In this document: piece by piece, positions 29,530-40,599 of the stretch
Layout of the letters: every line of letters begins with the position of its first letter
Position numbering within the stretch: the first letter of the stretch is position 1
Assembly (NCBI GenBank): GCA_032164245.1
Contig: JAVMKO010000023.1
Location: 234,898-298,897 of the forward strand
Source of the DNA: Sternotherus odoratus
Lineage: Eukaryota > Chordata > Testudines > Kinosternidae
Reading direction: 5' to 3'
Length of the DNA: 64,000 nucleotides
Made by a program: the position numbers and the translations under genes
The notes under the pieces: generated by a model
What the model was told of the DNA's origin: nothing
Databases searched by the model: none
Seen by the model: only the letters and a program-made list of their open reading frames with translations

Positions 29530-31200
29530 TGGAGTTCTCTGCTCCATCCCCCAGGACTCCGCCCCCAGGACTCCAGGCTGCTTTGCAAGTTTCCACCTGC
29601 TGTGGCGATGAGGCACCGCTACAGCCCATAATAATGTCACCAGTTCTAGCTGTTTACAGTCAGTTTATTAATCTATTAACTTGCAAGCCCGAAAGCTCCT
29701 TTCAAAGTGAGATTAACACGGAGTTTCTTCTGATCATTTTGCCGCAGCCAAAGAGCATCATGTGCAAAAACGAAAAATTGGCTTCTCTGTTTTCACCAAT
29801 GAAAAGTTATGCGACAGCTCACTGTGTATTTCATGGATCTATAGTATTTTATAAGCAAAGCAGCTAAATGCAACTGCACAGGAATACATACAGTAAATTG
29901 GTGAAATTGAACACTTTCATTTGCTCATTGATGTGAATGAAAGTGGAAGTGGAAGATACTCTCGCAGGTGAAATCAACAATAGCTCCTCTGAATTTTACT
30001 GTCTGTAAATTGGAATTCAAATGGATAATGAGTAGGGTTTTTTTTCAAATTGTATCAAATAAATTCCATCCCTCTTCAGTAAAGCCTATGCCTTGAGGCC
30101 TATGCAGCATTCAAGTCTATATAAGCCACATTTGAAAACACTAGGCTTCAGTGGCACATAGGGCTTGTGTGGGCCCTCTCCACAGGGGTGAATTTCACCC
30201 GAACAGATCAATCCTGCAACATAAGGCCCTAAAGAGACTTTATGAAATTGGGAAGGTGGGTGAAAATAGAATGTTTGTTTTCTGTAAATCGGATTAACTA
30301 GAACTGTTCATCAGCCACTTTTCAGTTTTTAAACCAATTAAACAGGAATAGTGATTAATGAATTAACAGATAAGCCTTAGCCTACTCTAAAGTAGTATTA
30401 CTCACATTATGTTGGTTTACGCCAGCACAAACCCAGGAAGTCCCCCGTAGCAGACAAGGAGGCTTCAAATTGCAGTGATATAAGGCAACTTCAGCCTTAC
30501 CTATGCTTAGAGAGAGGAACTACAGGGGACCAGAACAGCCCAAAGTGCAGGTAAATCTACCACTATATGAGGTCTGAGCTAAACTAAAGTTGCCCCCTGA
30601 AAATCTCACAAAAGAAAGGCAGCGGTGGAAAGACCGACCCCAGCAGTTGCCAGCAATCTCCTATAGATCACAAGAGGCTCGGCTAGTGCAGGTATGTTTA
30701 AACTGCACCTTTTTGTACAGTTGTAGTGGATATGTCCTAATAAATATTCTCTCTCCTTTATAGATGGCTGAACCAAGGTGAAGAAAGTTAACTGGTTTGT
30801 CCCAGTTTACTGAATGATTCATGAAAGAGCTAATTTTGTTCCTTACTCTAACCACTATCAGACTGGCTCATATTCCAATGTCTGTAACATCACTGTAAAT
30901 GCAGGCTAATTTGGAGCTATTCATATTTACATTGATGTGATGGAGATCAGAATCTGCCTCTCATTTAGCTTGGTTCCTGCTATGAGTTTTACAAGTCTAT
31001 GGACTCAGCAACATACAGCAACTCTACTCCTACCTAGGGGAATATCTGTGAGTGTCTGTATTGTTACAGACATACTTGCTGACAGGTATTTTGAAATAAA
31101 TTACCAAAAGAATTGAAATGGGTGTGATTATGTTATTTTGACAAATAAAATTTGCAGAATTATAGAATATTGTGTGCAGAATTTTTAATTTTTTGGCACA
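29530..31200. other. AT-rich intergenic sequence
   Basis: No coding exon recognised. A small imperfect palindrome (TAACATCACTGTAAATGCAG ... TTACATTGATGTGATGGAGA) near 30885-30950 may be another old foldback repeat. Confidence 0.4.
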
Positions 31201-31204
31201 GAAT

Positions 31205-31795
31205 GCCCCCCAGGAGTACAGGTTTAAGATTAGCAGACGTGTTAGTCTGTATCCGTAAATAAAACGAGGAAGACTTTGTAGCACCTTAGAGACTAACCAG
31301 TTTATTTCAGCATAAGCTTTTGTGGGCTATAGCTCACTTCGTCAGATGCATAGAATGGAACAGAAGTAAGATGCATTTATACACACAGAAAGCAAAAAAA
31401 AAAGTTTTTCATTCTAAGAGGCTGTTGAATTTGGATGGGCCATTATCAGCAGGAGAAAAAAAAACCTTTTGAAATGGATCTCTGTGTCTGCCAGGAAACA
31501 ACTATTGAAGGTAAATTAACTAGGGAAATGCAACCAATTAGTGTAATGAGAGAACCATTCACAAGTTCTATTTAGCCCTTGGTTTATTGTGTCCAATTTG
31601 AAAATTAATTCCAGTTCCTCTTTGGAGTCTGGTATGTATGCTAATGTACAATTTTATTTATTTGCTTTGTGTGTGTATAAATGTATCTTACTTCTGTTCC
31701 ATTCTATGCATCCGACAAAGTGGGCTATAGCTCACTAAAGCTTATGCTGAAATAAACTGGTTAATCTCTGAGGTGCTACAAAGTCTTCCCAGAGT
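31205..31795. mobile_element. Long inverted-repeat composite with SINE sequences at both ends
   Basis: The left arm (about 31260-31395) contains GACTTTGTAGCACCTTAGAG, TTCAGCATAAGCTTTTGTGG and ATAGAATGGAACAGAAGTAA. The right arm (about 31670-31790) is its reverse complement with few differences. The spacer (31396-31669) is unrelated. Both arms carry a SINE 3' region related to, but distinct from, the one at 9895. Confidence 0.8.
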
Positions 31796-31799
31796 ACAG

Positions 31800-32734
31800 T
31801 TACTTTGCTACATTATAGTAGCACTACTTATGTTGTTCTAATCAAGGATTGAACAACATTTCCATTATATGGCACAAAATACTTTACCTTGAAATGCAGA
31901 ACAATGACTCTACCAAAATATCTAATGTGTGTTTTTTTTTATGGTTGGTGGATATGGTCATTCAGTGCCCAAGAACTATAGCTGAAATCCAGGAAAAACC
32001 AGAAAACCTTTTGTTGGTTTTGTTTTCTCCCACATTTCTGGGATTTAAAATGATACCAAGTCTTCAGTTTCCATTTCACCCTATGAAAAGTATTTTCTTT
32101 GTAACATTTAGGACAAAAGAAAGAGTGTGCCTGAAAATTGTCAGTGGTACTAGTGATGAAATTCATGTTTCCCAAGAAGAGACAAGGTGAAGCTATGTTA
32201 GCTAAACACAGAGGAAATTACAGTAATTGTTTTGCACAAATGACTGAGGGGCACCATTGGATAAAGGGATGCTTTCCGCCAAAGCATCTGACATTGGCTC
32301 ACAAGCAGGTTGCATGGATCCAGTATGAGTCAGTCTACTACTTTATAATGGTCAGACATCTCTTCTGACTGATGCATAACCAACTAAGTGTCCCGTTGCT
32401 CTTGCTGTCTGTAGTCAGCTAAATGTGACCATGAGGGCAGAGAGTTTGGCTGGTTTTTAACTGTCTTATATCAAGCACACGTATGGAAAAAATATTTTTA
32501 TAATTGTATAAAATATATTTGCAAAATTTGTATATTGCAAAATACAAATTGTGGGCCAACATTTACAAACTTCTATGATTGTCTTTAAAGCCTTTAAAGA
32601 AAATCCAGATTCCCACTTTGAGGGAACACAATGAAATTTATTTAAAAAAAAAATCTCCAAAGAGATAGAGTTGAGAACTATGAAGTCCTCAGAAGACAAT
32701 GAGGTCACAATGAGGGGAAAAGGCTGGAGACACA
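31800..32734. other. Intergenic sequence, nothing recognised
   Basis: Two overlapping open frames near 31849-32368 have no splice sites, start context or protein-like pattern that I can support. Confidence 0.35.
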
Positions 32735-32995
32735 ATGTTGCCAAAACTCGTGATATTTGCAGATTTTCTTAAAGCTTCATCTCCTCGAGTCATGTTAAAT
32801 TAGAATCAGATTTCATTTAAAAGAAGTGCCTATATCTGATTGCAAAGTGAGCCCTAAAAGCACAAAATACAGAAAGCAAATAAAAACACAAAATTTATGT
32901 TTTTTGAAATCTCATTATCTTTAAGCCAATCTTATGATTTTGGGGGGCCTGACTCATGAGTTTTGAAGGGCTTGGGTTGGCAATATTGTGAAAGT
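32735..32995. mobile_element. Non-autonomous element fragment (CTCATGAGTTTTGAAGGG)
   Basis: AAAACTCGTGATATTTGCAG at the left and CAATCTTATGATTTTGGGGG, GCCTGACTCATGAGTTTTGA, GGGTTGGCAATATTGTG at the right show an old dispersed repeat with weakly inverted ends. Confidence 0.4.
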
Positions 32996-32999
32996 AGAA

Positions 33000-35020
33000 G
33001 AGGAAATTGAATGTTTTATATGTTGGAGTTTGTTACATAAATGTGTTATGAAGTGAGGGTGTATGACATGCTGACAGAGAGCAAGTGGCGGAGGAAGGGA
33101 GAGAGAGAGAAAAAGAGAGAAACTAAGTCAGGAAAATGACCAAAATGGTGAGTCATTCAGGTCTAGGAGGGATTCAAGAATCACATCTAAATCTGTTTTG
33201 ATAATACTCTATTTTTCACTTGGGCGTTATTTACCCTATGTAAAATTGTCAATTTTCAGAGCTATAGAGTTAATAAACTCCCACATGGGGATTTGAACTG
33301 TGAGGCCAGAGGATTAAATCAGTTCTACTGATGCCTTTATCATCACCATTTACATGCAACACTTTCTAATGAAAACAATCAGAACTTCTTGAAAACTGAT
33401 TGACTTCATTGACAAGAAAGAGTAAGAAAGAATGAGAATTAATGTATATTTTGGTTGCACATTTCTCCATAAGTAGGGCACTATTCAAATAAAAGTTGTC
33501 TGATATTAAAATAATTAGGTCTCTACAAAAAAAATTGAAGAATAAAATGTTAATGCTCAAAGCAATACCCTATATTTTCCCACCAAGTTCAGTCCTGTAC
33601 AGATAACAATATTGCTTGGACTTAAGTCATTATTATGGGGACACAATGCTACAACCACCTTTAAGACATCTAAGCTTATTTAGGCATAAATTTTGGAGAA
33701 TGAAAAGTCTTTTCATTTACTGTCCTGTTGGTACCAAACAGAGACTGAAAGCTCCGCAGACTATTGCTGGCAACATAGCCAGTTTGACTTTCTCTGCTGA
33801 GAATGATCACTTGATGGGGTATTTCCTTGGTTTTCTGGAAGCATAAAGAGATGAGGTGGTCCAGTACAGGATCCCTCTAGTCTAGATCTCATTGACTGAG
33901 AAGGGGACAGAAAACCACAAAGCCTCCTTACTGACAGAACGGCACTATGTGGAAGTTGAAAGACAGGCCTACGGGCCTCATTCTGAAGCTTAGCTGCAAT
34001 CTTTTTTTTAGCTGATAAGGGCTTATCTTATAACCCTTCTTAGCTTGATCCCTGTTCATGAACTAGAGAAAAACAGCAGTAAAAGGTACATATAGTACTT
34101 AGCAAACATAGATAACCCAAATACACTCCTAGCCAAATAGCGTTTACCTGCATTTTTTAAATGTCTAGCAGGGCTCCACTATTATAATTTGGATTTTTTG
34201 CATCTTGTTAATCTGCCCTCTCTCCCTCTGTTCAAGTAAAACAGATCTATGATTTAATAATTATGTCACCTGAATTTTTTTTAAACCCAGATGCTGTGGT
34301 ACCACAGTCTGGGTGTACACATCACCTAGACCTCTCTGCCAATCTGGCTGGACCCATAGACCAGCTTGTTAACTATCATCTGCTACAAAATTAAATCCCT
34401 GTCTATTTGTGCATTAAAGCGGTTTGTTTTTTGTTTATTTCCCTTTTCATTATATGTTACAGAGTTACACCATGGTCATTACAAGAGACTTCCCCATAAT
34501 CTTATATTGTAGAGATTAATTTTCAGTATAAATAATTCTTGTTTATAGTCCCAAATCACTTTGCAGGTGAATGAGAGTAGTGAAAGTGGCAATGTTCTTT
34601 CCAAAACAATCGACACTAACTTTACGGCTACCCAGATGGAATAAAGAATGGGATAAATTGATACTGTTGTGAGAGCACAAAACCACCACAAAACTGGAAC
34701 ACTAACATTGGAAAAATGAGAATAATGAAGTACTAGTATTATTTTTCATTAACACAAATTAATCACACAAATCAAGGCCAAGGCTTCCATTTTACATTCA
34801 TTTATTCACACTGGACAATCATTACTGCTATGATCTCATAGGCAATTTCCTTTCTCAATTACACCAGGGTAACTTCAGCTGTAATCAATGGAGCTACAGT
34901 TGTGCATCAGCAGAAGATTTGGCCCATAGTTATATATTTCACATATACTTTGCATAAATGTCAGCGATGATGATGAAGAATTCATAAGGAACTGAGAGTT
35001 GTTACTCTCTCAGTAACATT
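33000..35020. other. AT-rich intergenic sequence
   Basis: A purine-rich GAGAGAGAAAAAGAGAGAAA tract lies near 33100. A foldback-type old repeat is at about 34850-34925. No genes seen. Confidence 0.4.
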
Positions 35021-35024
35021 CACT

Positions 35025-35592
35025 CCTGGGGCGGGGGGGATTCTGCACTGATGCAGGGGCTCAGAATTCATATGGCCTGGACCCCATCAAGATCCCTCCA
35101 TCCCCCCCAGCACCCGGACCCTCCCTTGCCAAGCCCCATCTCCTCATACCGATCCCTCCCCCAATCCCAACCACCATCACCTGGCTGCCCCTGCAGTCCC
35201 ATTGCCCCTGCACCCGGAACCACCCAATGCATCCACATCTTTCCTTGAGCTACCTGCACCCAGATTGCCCTATAGTACACAGAAAGCTCTTATTCCACAC
35301 CTGGATTCCCCCCACACTAGGATAATGCTGGGCTGAGTCTGCCTACCCACACCTGGGCAGGGCCCCAGGGTGTTTCTGGGGCAGGCCCAACCCTTGCACT
35401 GTGTCAGGGTCAGGTACAGCCTGACTGCTGAACCCCTGTACTGGGGGAGGTGGGGACTTCAGGGTGATCTCCCACCTCAATGCAGCCAGTGGCCTGTGTG
35501 CCCCACTGCATTGCTAGAGCAAAATTTCTTTATTGACAAATCAAATGTGCAGAATTTTAAAATATTGTGCCCATAATTCATTCAGGAGTAAA
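35025..35592. mobile_element. Putative non-autonomous DNA element, about 570 bp
   Basis: The left end CATTCACTCCTGGGG and the right end ATTCATTCAGGAGTA are weakly inverted. The right part (GACAAATCAAATGTGCAGAA, TTTTAAAATATTGTGC) also occurs near 31140-31215 with its own CAGGAGTAC end. The interior is C-rich. A clear target duplication was not found. Confidence 0.45.
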
Positions 35593-36058
35593 GATTAAAT
35601 AACCTACATTTTCATATTACAAATTTGTATTGTATCAACTGTGTAAGAATTAACATTGAGGAAAAAATGATGAGTACTTCTATACAAAACATCCATTACC
35701 TACTCATTTGTCATTTTTATTCATGTCACTCTATTTACATCAACATGACCTCAACAATACCCATTTCATACTAAAATTGAACTGAAATGTTTCTAATGTT
35801 TCCTCCCAAAACAAACAGGATTTCAGTAAGTACTAAATTGGGTTAAAGGGCATGATTTTTTTTGCTATTTGTCTGTAATATTTTTACATGTCTAGTAGGC
35901 ATAGTATAAAAACTTGAAATTTACCAAATGGAGGGAAAACAACACAGTGTTATGCAAGATCAATTATTTTACGTAGGTTATTTTTTTAACCAGGCAACAA
36001 GAGCAAAAGAAAGGATTCAGTGTTTTTCTATTTCTCTCATTTACACTATTACAGAAGT

Positions 36059-36133
36059 GCATTAGCATACCAGGCACCGCCCACTGCTCCCGGGCATGGG
36101 ATGGGGGCGGGACCGAGCACAGTGATTGGCAGC
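36059..36133 (+). promoter_or_regulatory. Promoter-like module P, copy 1
   Basis: CATTAGCATACCAGGCACCG, CCCACTGCTCC, GGGCATGGGATGGGGGCGGG and GATTGGCAGC form a block with an octamer-like box, a GC box and an inverted CCAAT box. Similar copies lie at 48082-48154, 48924-48988 and, inverted, 52843-52906. Here it marks an abrupt change from AT-rich to CpG-rich DNA, directly before a candidate first exon. Confidence 0.6.
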
Positions 36134-36223
36134 TGTGGGAGGGGCTCCCGGAAGCGGCGCTGAAGCGAGGGCGGAGGGTCTCGGCGCCGCGGGGGGCGGG
36201 GGCAACGGCGGCGTCTCGGACCC
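36134..36223 (+). other. Candidate non-coding first exon in a CpG island
   Basis: CpG-dense sequence after module P ends CTCGGACCCTG before a consensus donor GTGAGCGGC. No reliable coding frame: the open frame from an ATG at 36126 runs through the donor into a G-rich array. I infer a 5' untranslated exon of a plus-strand gene. Confidence 0.4.
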
Positions 36224-36229
36224 TGGTGA

Positions 36230-36330
36230 GCGGCGGGGGGGAGGAGGGGGGACGTGGGGGGAGGGGGAGGGATGTGGGGGGAGGGGGTTGGAGTGGGGGG
36301 AGGGGGAGGGATGTGGGGGGAACTTCTTGA
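36230..36330 (+). repeat. G-rich tandem repeat GGAGGGATGTGGGG
   Basis: Four to five short units (GGGGGGAGGGGGAGGGATGT) directly follow the donor at 36224. The G-runs could form quadruplexes in the transcript of the adjacent gene. Confidence 0.7.
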
Positions 36331-37192
36331 GCCAAACCCAGTCGCCCTAGGGGACAAGACGGGACTAGCCCCGCCCCCTGCTCCGCCCCCGCCCGTCTAG
36401 CTCCGCCCCCTGCTCCGACAGCTCCCCATCCGACTAGCCCCGCCCCCCGCTCCGACAAGCCCCGCCCCCTGCTCCAAACCCCCCCCGCTCCAGCCGCCAC
36501 CCCCCGTCCCCATGGCTCCGGCTCCGCCCCCCCCGCTGCCCATGTCCCCAGGGTGCGGTCTGGGGGTGGGGGTGGGGGGTTGGGGACTTGCCCGGTCTGC
36601 TCTGGGGTGTGGCCCTGCCCCAGGCAATGGGACCTGCCCGACTTGCAATGGGGTCAGAGATCCAGGGACCGCGGGGGCAGGAGGCGGGCTGAGAAGGGCC
36701 CTTTGTGAAGAGCCCCCGCCCCGTCGAGCCCAGGGGGTATTTCCAGGACCCATCTCCGACCTCTGTTCCCCCCGGGGCAGTAGACTGGCCTGGGCCCTGC
36801 GCTGCAGCTCACGCGGCTGCCTGTGGAGAGGCCCGGGGGCCGGTCGGCCTGGGGAGGGACGAGAGGAGGGGTCTGGGGGGTAGAGCAGGGGCCGGGAGTC
36901 CTGGACTCTGTTGCTGGGACGTTAGCGAGTGGCCCAGAGGCTCCCACTCCCTTGAGGGCATGAAAGGGGGGGGCTGGCGGGGGGTGAGGAGGGGTCCTGA
37001 TCATGCATCCGCCTCCCAGCTGTGCTGCTGTTGCATCCCATGAAAGGGGGGGGGGGGGAGAATATGGGTGGATCAGTGGCCAGCCCAGATCTGCCCCTGT
37101 GCATTTGGGGGGAGGGGGCCGTGCCCCTGTTTGGAACTAGGAACAGGGGTCGAAGCCACATCCACCTAGACAACCACGGCTCTTCTCTGCAG

Positions 37193-37589
37193 CCCCCCCG
37201 CCCCCCATGGGGTGGTGAACCCCAGAGAGCCGCCCCCCTTGACACTGACAGATCCCCCAGGGCTGGACGAGGGGGGCACAGTGGCTACGGGGGGGCTGTT
37301 GGCCCTGCACAAGGCTGGGGGTGGAGGTAACAGCTGCCCCTCCAGCTCCAGTGTCAAAGAGCCTGAGCTCGGTCCCTGCCCACGGTGGGATGTTCGGGCA
37401 GCATCCTTGAAGCTATTGGGGGGGGGAGCTTCACCCAACCCTCTGCCTCTCTCTCCCGCAGGGCCCGACTTCCCCCCCAACAGCCGCTATGACCCCTGTG
37501 CCCCGGCCTGCCCTACCACCTGCTGCAATCGCTCCCTCCCGCGCCCGCTGCCATGCCAGGAGGGCTGTCCATGGACCCCAGGAAGTTAG
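37193..37589 (+). CDS. Two-exon candidate C-terminus, unidentified protein
   Basis: Exon 37193-37326 has acceptor CTTCTCTGCAG and donor GTAACA. Exon 37462-37589 has acceptor CTCTCCCGCAG and ends at TAG. The phase joins, giving NPREPPPLTLTDPPGLDEGG, ALHKAGGGGPDFPPNSRYDP and a Cys-rich end (CAPACPTTCCNRSLPRPLP). The 135-nt intron is also open in the same frame, so retention is possible. It may be the 3' part of the gene started near 36.1 kb. I do not recognise the family, and proline-rich composition makes chance openness possible. Confidence 0.4.
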
Positions 37590-37639
37590 TTAACATGTCA
37601 ACTCATCTAGTAATCCAGGTAAATCAGACGGGCAAATCA

Positions 37640-37855
37640 TTGTCATCTATTTTCAGATTAAAGATAAGGAATTAAGTTCTGCCACTGGCCAGCTGGGTGA
37701 TCCTGTACATCACTTCATCTCTGCACCTGAGTTTTCCCCTTTGGAAAATGGGAGTAATGATGCTGATCTCCTTTGTAAAGTACTTTAAAGATCTTGGATG
37801 AGAAGCACTTTATAAAAGTGAAGTACTAGAAAATGTGTTTCTATCTTTCCCTTTT
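37640..37855 (+). mobile_element. MIR-type CORE-SINE
   Basis: TTAAGTTCTGCCACTGGCCA, GCTGGGTGATCCTGTACATC, GGAAAATGGGAGTAATGATG and TTTGTAAAGTACTTTAAAGA follow the order of the ancient MIR/CORE-SINE, with many substitutions. Confidence 0.8.
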
Positions 37856-37957
37856 TTGGCCCAAACTTGCTACCAAGCATAGTGCTCATTACCATGTGGA
37901 TTCCAAAAGCAGTAAGTGTTCCAGGATCACTTCTTTTGTCGGTGTTATGCTCTATAT

Positions 37958-38867
37958 CAGTGGTCGCCAACCTTTTGGTCTTCAGGGACCACTAAGGTGG
38001 CGCGGCGCGGGGCCCCCACCAGCTCGATGCGGGGCCCCCGCCAGCTCAACGCGGGGCCCCCCCCGCTCGACCGGCGCGGCCCCCCCCGGCTTCAGCTGCG
38101 CGGCGGCCTCCCCTCCCCCCCGGCCTCAGCGGCGCGGGGCCCCCGCCAGCTCAACGCGGGCCCCCCCCCCCTCGACCGGCGTGGCCCCCCCCGGCTCGAC
38201 CGGCGCGGCCCCCCCCCCGCTCAACCGGCGCGGTTCGGGCCCCCCCCCCCCGGCTTCAGCGGCGCGGCAGCCTCCCCTCCCCCCGGCCTCAGCGGCGTGG
38301 CGGCCCCCCCTTCCCCCCCGCCTCAGCGGCGTGGCTCGGCGGCCCCCCCTTCCCCCCCCCGGCCTCAGCGGCGTGGCTCGGCGGCCCCCCCTTCCCCCCC
38401 CCAGCCTCAGCGGCATGGCTTGGCGGCCCCTCTCCCCCCCCCCGCCTCAGTGGCACGGCCCCCCCTTCCCCCCTGGCCTCAGCGGCGCAGCTCGGGCCCC
38501 CCCGCCTCGGTTTCTCCCCCCCCCGCCTCAGCGACGTGGCTCGGCTCGGCCCCCCTCCCGGCCTCAGCAACGCGATGCGATGCGGCGCGGCTCGCTCCCC
38601 CCCCCGGCCTCAGCGGCGTGGCACGGGCCGGTCCCCCCCCCTCAGCAACGCGGCTCGGCCCCCCTCCCGGCCTCAGCGATGCGGCGCGGCTCGGGGCCCC
38701 CGACTTACGCGGCGGGAGATGGGAGGCAGTAGGGGGCCAGCGCTTGCTGGCCGCCAGGGCGGGACAGGCCCCCGCAGCCTCTTGCCTGCGCGGAGGGGCG
38801 GCCATGACGGAGCCCGGCGCCGCGGACCACTAAAATTTTCCCGCGGACCACCGGTTGGCGACCGCTG
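37958..38867. mobile_element. Non-autonomous hAT element, 910 bp, with GC-rich array inside; TSD CTCTATAT
   Basis: The terminal inverted repeats are CAGTGGTCGCCAACC and GGTTGGCGACCGCTG, flanked by CTCTATAT at 37950-37957 and 38868-38875. Nearly the whole interior (about 38000-38720) is a degenerate array of CCCCCGGCCTCAGCGGCGTG-like units, so it contains long spurious frames. No transposase is present. Confidence 0.92.
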
Positions 38868-38875
38868 CTCTATAT

Positions 38876-40370
38876 TACATTATTTAGAGGTCTTGCTTTT
38901 AATGGCTGTGTGTGCGCTGTCAATTTCCCCATTTCACTTGTATAGTGAAAGTTTTCCTTGTTTATTCAGTTCTTCCATACATTAAATATGAGAGGAGACT
39001 TTCTGAAAAGAGATAGCATCTGTAAAGCCAGAAGACTTGGCAGGGGGAGGTGTAGTACATAAAACTAATTTTAAAAAGTCTAGATTCCAAGGCAATTATT
39101 TTTAAGAGCTAGTTATACAGAAGACACACCCTGATAGCATTACTCCTTTTTGTTTGCTGGCGTATGCAGTGGTGGTGACACTGGCAGCACTATTTTTGTT
39201 TCCCCACCCCTCGAACCTAATGTTCAGATGTGGACCCAACAAACCAATTTTAAGTATTTCCCCTTCATTGGTTAGCCTCTACTTCTTACCTGGGATATTT
39301 GCTGCTTGATGCTCAGGCCAGTGGCTCCCATCTTCAATATTTGCTGTCACATCTATGCAAGAATCCTTCATGTGGCCACTATGTCGCAATGGTCACACAG
39401 AGCAACAGCTACTCGGAGTGCCTACATTCTCCCTCAAACCTCACTCTGCTGGAGCAGGTTTTGCAAAAGCCAAGCTACCTGCACCCTTAGACTGGAACTG
39501 AAGCACAACCCCTCAATGGGGGATTATTTTGTAGAGTTTATGGGCTGTGGTAGTGGCAGCTCTCTCTGAGGGTTCAAGGTCACAAGCATCCATTCAGTGA
39601 CTCTTCAACCTGCCTCTCTGGAATCTGCTTTCCAGTGATCTCTTGCCTCCCATGCAACGGATGTGTCTGTGGCTCCTTGACTAGTGTTCCCTCCCACATT
39701 CCCCTTTTACTGGGCCCTCCACTTACAAATTAAATTCATCCTTGCTGAATAAGTGTTTACTAAAAATAGATTGCTTAGCAGTCCAGAGGTCAGAGTAGAG
39801 ACCTCATCTCAACACACAGGACTTTTCCTGTACTGACATCTACAAAGAATAGTTAATTGCCATCCAAAATTTTTTTTAGCTGTGGTTCCCTTTTAATTTA
39901 TCCCCACCTCCCCCATGTCTTGTTACATAAAAACTATTAGAGAGACCCATGTCCATTGCAGTAGCAATGCTCAAAATAAGCAAGGTGTTGAAATACAGAG
40001 AAGATCATTTTAGAAAGTCGGTTGTAAAATACTTTATTTGATAAAAATTGCTGTAATATCGGAACAAAACCAAATAAAAAGGTCCTATCCATGATTATGT
40101 CTTGTTTGCAATATTTCATATGTATGTGCCTTTGCCTCTACAAACATCACTCCCTCCACAACAAAACAGTCTCCTCCGCCACTCCGTCACTGCAACATTC
40201 AGATATATCAGTGATGGCACAGCAGAAGAACCTGAAATGGACTTCCAGGCTTAATATACATACATGCATAAATATAGTGTGAATTGACCATATATTTAAA
40301 ACAGACATGGCAATAACTTATACTACAGACATTTTGATCTTGCCCCAATCCATTAGTAACATCACTCTAA
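38876..40370. other. Intergenic sequence, nothing recognised
   Basis: Moderate-GC DNA without convincing exons or repeats. Confidence 0.35.
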
Positions 40371-40371
40371 A

Positions 40372-40590
40372 ACAGAGGTTCCCAAGCCGTGGGGCAAACA
40401 CTCGGGGGGCGGGGGCACAGTGGCACCCAGGCCAGCCCTCACAGGGGGTGGGGAGGGAGCACCACCCAGCCCCTCTGCTCCCAGCTCTGCTCCAGTCCCA
40501 TCCCCAGCTTCAGCCCCCTTATCCCTGACTATGTCTTCTTTCCCACCTCCCCACCCGGGAGCTACTGGTAGAAGTTCAGCTTCCTCTTTC
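40372..40590. mobile_element. hAT-type element fragment
   Basis: The left end CAGAGGTTCCCAAGCCGTGG resembles common hAT termini of amniotes (CAGTGGTTCCCAAACTGTGG-like). The right end was not found, so it is truncated. Confidence 0.5.
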
Positions 40591-40599
40591 CGTTATTCA

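Noticed and set aside
28086..29611. Very long open frames on both strands (up to about 450 codons) around 28-29.6 kb
   Set aside because: They are produced by tandem repeats with periods of 60 and 51 bp, both multiples of three, and by high GC content. They overlap the TRAF3IP1 promoter and exon 1 and have no domain-like sequence.
37833..38833. Two proline/alanine-rich frames of about 300 codons
   Set aside because: They lie almost entirely inside a non-autonomous hAT element and read through its GC-rich array.
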